Below are positions 62,601 to 64,000 of a DNA stretch of 64,000 nt, one piece after another. The notes beneath the pieces were generated by a model. It worked only from the letters and a program-made list of their open reading frames with translations, was not told the origin of the DNA and did not search any database. Source of the stretch: Chromatiaceae bacterium (GTDB taxonomy: Bacteria; Pseudomonadota; Gammaproteobacteria; Chromatiales; Chromatiaceae); contig JACKMX010000002.1 in the NCBI GenBank assembly GCA_024235175.1, positions 959,501 through 1,023,500 on the forward strand. Direction: 5' to 3'. The number at the start of each line of letters is the position of its first letter. The stretch's first letter is position 1. Position numbers and translations under genes: made by a program.

Positions 62601-63130
62601 CCGGCATCGGTTTCGAATGCGGCTCCCGGCAATCTCGCAAGCGCCTGTCCGGCCCAGGAGACGAGTCCTGGGCGGTCACTTGAGTGCAGCAGCGCCTTGA
62701 CCGCAGGCGCGAGCTCACGATCGATCTCATCCAGGTCGCCGGCCACGGCAGCCCAGACCACCTGCTCTTCCAGCAGCAGCGCGGGTGAGAGATTTTTATG
62801 CACCTCCGCCATCAGCATGCGTGCGGTGCGCAGCCGCGACCGCTGCTTCCGGTCGCGCCACAAATCCGTCAGCTCTGCGCGCAGGTACTCGACGACCGCC
62901 TGATGCAGCAGGATCGATGCCGGGTTGCGGCTCTTGACCAAGGGGCTGAACCAGAGTTTGGACTCTATCCAGGGGCCGCTGCCCGGTAACAGCTCCAACC
63001 GAAAGGTCCGGATCAGCGCCGACTCCAGCCGCACCGCTGGCGACAGCAGACGCGCCAGTTCCAGTGCTTCCGGGCACTCCTTGGCAAGCACCCCGATCCG
63101 CTCTGCGGCCCATGCGCTGCGCTTATCCAC
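59648..63130 (-). CDS. CHAT-like / alpha-beta hydrolase / TIR multidomain protein
   Basis: 1160 residues from GTG 63130 (AGGAG 7 bp before), overlapping the upstream stop by 8 bp. Region 1 (1-210) is helical, like the middle of SAV_2336/vWA-MoxR-associated proteins (RLELLPGSGP). Region 2 (about 350-620) resembles CHAT: LPWEWLLF, WRLLHLCEHRGEAH (His 486), then VVVIHAWRAPGQGF where the usual NAC cysteine is Trp539, and GLTQAGVAVVLVNDWMI. Region 3 (about 680-965) is an alpha/beta hydrolase: PILLLIHAMASN, FCFEHWGLSRSPIENALQLA, nucleophile-like YLLSISSGGLMAEL (Ser 762), histidines in SHIHHFSYF. Region 4 (about 990-1100) is TIR-like: ELLVIHAPDPADSHMVDRCA, SRTLYESEKVRYQLSLLL with Gln at the usual Glu position. 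A conflict-system effector/scaffold is inferred. Confidence 0.8.
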   Translation of the reverse strand: MDKRSAWAAERIGVLAKECPEALELARLLSPAVRLESALIRTFRLELLPGSGPWIESKLWFSPLVKSRNPASILLHQAVVEYLRAELTDLWRDRKQRSRLRTARMLMAEVHKNLSPALLLEEQVVWAAVAGDLDEIDRELAPAVKALLHSSDRPGLVSWAGQALARLPGAAFETDAGQALRRIAARADEAGAAGSGAPGGVRDMTQLLGELPLVHIGVARRGSLLQLGTLSPQAPHLMPLPDTEPRLVDLQWEEDGVVQRKRLSIPVGGSVESVVGSASVVLRNALGEAFRVPEFGQWAGGDADWIDLSIEVNRSDRMFEFVWFRQGSEIAQRRIEYPHPPHAVDLLFSGRWPPDYEEFDYFDRLMRLHEELPAEVPRSADLRLKPDREAQRLPWEWLLFKAELARRMVRVVPEGYSGRPSANAEANSKRALIARFGDETRGPEEKISEQLAGAGFEVERFAEGSAKDFFERLFDQPWRLLHLCEHRGEAHAAQRQQQGMESGDPSLRRRLLVDETHSLDLSVFLQLRVLPEVVVIHAWRAPGQGFADEWGYGLTQAGVAVVLVNDWMIEERSSADFLSNFYRALLAGSTAAEAVLIARSESLHKHPKLIDWAAFQLYGGGDYRLGEAGDTSSAVAQTERPTADPYGVRTIRLLEARQVPEPGLYRLHRTTGFELLPVTPDDFSGDAPILLLIHAMASNTETQFSDLWPDRFQREWREISSFFAGRIFCFEHWGLSRSPIENALQLARALPQKARIYLLSISSGGLMAELLCRVQRVDGPPIDIVDLKGFPDEEQQQLRQLGDLLAQRRWTIERFVRVACPLRGTSFPMRSKQLFGGVANVLRIIGGAINNVTLKLFEAIADPVQIPGLRAIDPGSPLIAMLNRPDVLLDGDLSIVSGTFRADSLKGRLTAKFSGWMLKTDNDLVVPTASMLGGVARRNAAKIVHFEGSHIHHFSYFWQADVVRIVVDRLCNNQSDAVWLPLPDRSAPPPELLVIHAPDPADSHMVDRCAAALTPLENEGAIKLRFLGSDRLGAKESGRWFKTAAVAVVLVSRTLYESEKVRYQLSLLLPRMEKQGVHLLIVLDSYYGAEFKGSDHRVLQLPVGGRAREDLAAGEWQPLADRIRLLLAGDKPEPGEQQRQESPAGIWEQIEEAALTRTSS

Positions 63131-64000
63131 GAATCCGCTCCTGCAGGCGCCGCACCAGTGTCGCCGAGGTCGACCGGTCCCACTCGACAATGGCGGTGCG
63201 GCGCCGCAATCCATGATCGACTTCGGCGGCAGGCCAGGGCAGCAGAATGGTCAGCGTTGAATCCCGTGCCGCCAGCAGCTCTGCCAGGTTCAGCCACTCC
63301 TCCGGAGCCGCGCGGTTGAAATGGCCCTCCGGCGCACCCAGACCCAGGTCGGTGACCGCAACTACCGGTACGCCGGGCTGGGGTGGCCGATAGGCAGATT
63401 TTCTGCCGCCAATGACGACCCCGCGCAGCGGGCTGTCGAAGAAGTGCAGCCTTGCCAGGCCCTCGCCTCCAACGCAATCATGAAACAAAGCGGCAAGCGC
63501 TGCCTGGTCAGACAGAAAGGGCGCCATGCCCGGCGCCCTGTCGAGCAGCAGCTGCACGCCTTTCATTGTCGTCCAGCGCGGCCGACGAGGAATGCTGACG
63601 ACCGGCCTGGCCGCCGCCATCGTGCCGACCAGCTGCTCTGCATCGACAAAGCCGATCGGCAGGCGTCGACTGGAAATAGTGGTGACAATGGTGCGTGACC
63701 ATAAAGGCCGAAACAGCGGGGGGAGCAGATTATTGTATTGTTGAGTGTTCGCCTGGGGAGGCTGCAGCACCTCGACAGAATCCCACTCGGCGGCCTGCAA
63801 CTCTGCCTCTTCATCGATTTCGATCCGGGGCAACTCACTTGCCTGGGGATCCGGCGGCGGCTCATCCATCCGCTCCGTCACAGGTTCCGGAGGCGGCGCA
63901 CCGGGAAGTTCACCCGGTCGCGTCAATTCAGGTTCCGGCGCCCTCTTTGCCTCTGCCCCGCCCTCATCAACCTGTGTCTTCCATTCGAATCCGATCAGCG
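63123..64000 (-). CDS. vWA-like protein coupled to the CHAT-TIR protein, N-terminus beyond right edge
   Basis: The minus-strand frame is open from the right edge to TAA 63123-63125, 291 residues in the window; no start is needed inside it, though a TTG exists at 63926. A Pro/Glu-rich linker (APEPELTRPGELPGAPPPEP) precedes LLPPLFRPLWSRTIVTTISS and a Rossmann-like vWA domain: MKGVQLLLDRAPGMAPFLSD, LARLHFFDSPLRGVVIGG, GVPVVAVTDLGLGAPEGHF, STLTILLPWP. The MIDAS DxSxS reads DRAPGM, so metal binding is probably lost. The style is that of SAV_2336/vWA-MoxR-associated proteins. A MoxR-type ATPase would be expected further right. Confidence 0.75.
   Translation of the reverse strand, partial: LIGFEWKTQVDEGGAEAKRAPEPELTRPGELPGAPPPEPVTERMDEPPPDPQASELPRIEIDEEAELQAAEWDSVEVLQPPQANTQQYNNLLPPLFRPLWSRTIVTTISSRRLPIGFVDAEQLVGTMAAARPVVSIPRRPRWTTMKGVQLLLDRAPGMAPFLSDQAALAALFHDCVGGEGLARLHFFDSPLRGVVIGGRKSAYRPPQPGVPVVAVTDLGLGAPEGHFNRAAPEEWLNLAELLAARDSTLTILLPWPAAEVDHGLRRRTAIVEWDRSTSATLVRRLQERIRG

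Noticed and set aside
1..64000. tRNA, rRNA, CRISPR or full insertion sequence
   Set aside because: No tRNA-like cloverleaf with CCA end, no rRNA stretch, no regularly spaced repeats and no transposase ORF were seen by eye.

Overview
The window looks like a chromosomal segment of a free-living or symbiotic sulfur-oxidising gammaproteobacterium. This rests on a sulfide:quinone oxidoreductase, a PhbB-type acetoacetyl-CoA reductase, polyphosphate kinase 2, PEP-CTERM proteins, dense c-di-GMP and chemotaxis genes and moderate-to-high GC. Relatives of Sedimenticola or Candidatus Thiodiazotropha are my guess; no marker gene here proves it. No rRNA, tRNA, CRISPR array or intact transposase was recognised. 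LAYOUT. 1-17.9 kb is metabolism and signalling: partial ppk2, exported msrA, a TAXI-type TRAP importer with its DUF1850 protein, an EamA exporter, a Pat-like acetyltransferase overlapping a degenerate EAL protein, a cyclic-nucleotide-binding protein, phbB, a quinone oxidoreductase, a membrane diguanylate cyclase, a MetA-pathway-like outer membrane protein, a D-amino-acid transaminase, and an ICL/PEPM-family lyase coupled to an AcuI-like reductase. 18.1-27.4 kb is an accessory cell-surface and conflict block: a proline-rich exported protein, a hemopexin-VHL-like-MACPF protein, an alpha/beta hydrolase, a TIR-TM-WD40 protein, a small exported protein and two PEP-CTERM paralogues. 27.7-46 kb is largely housekeeping: a fused PyrB-PyrI, an atypical GH77 glucanotransferase, a polar amino-acid ABC importer coupled to two EamA transporters, a two-domain HAD protein with altered catalytic motifs, a PDH-like E1a-E1b-E2 operon, and a binding protein next to a chemoreceptor. 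46.3-54.8 kb is again accessory: a TIR-like protein with a beta-rich tail, SQR, a possible beta-pore-forming protein, an anion permease, a PDC-sensor protein between direct repeats, and a membrane TIR protein. 54.8-59.6 kb holds an HdeD-like protein, a TrpXYZ-type ABC importer, an intradiol-dioxygenase-like protein and a MIF-type tautomerase. 59.6-64 kb is a coupled gene pair running off the right edge: a degenerate vWA protein and a 1160-residue CHAT-hydrolase-TIR protein. HOW IT FITS TOGETHER. Four different TIR or TIR-like proteins lie within about 40 kb, together with one clear MACPF protein and one possible beta-pore-former. Short non-autonomous inverted-repeat elements occur at 38.5 and 52.7 kb and a long hairpin at 58.2 kb. 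The most notable candidates are the vWA/CHAT-hydrolase-TIR pair, in which the vWA metal site, CHAT cysteine and TIR glutamate all look substituted while a hydrolase serine remains, and the hemopexin-VHL-MACPF protein. Domain calls come from reading motifs; no database search was possible.
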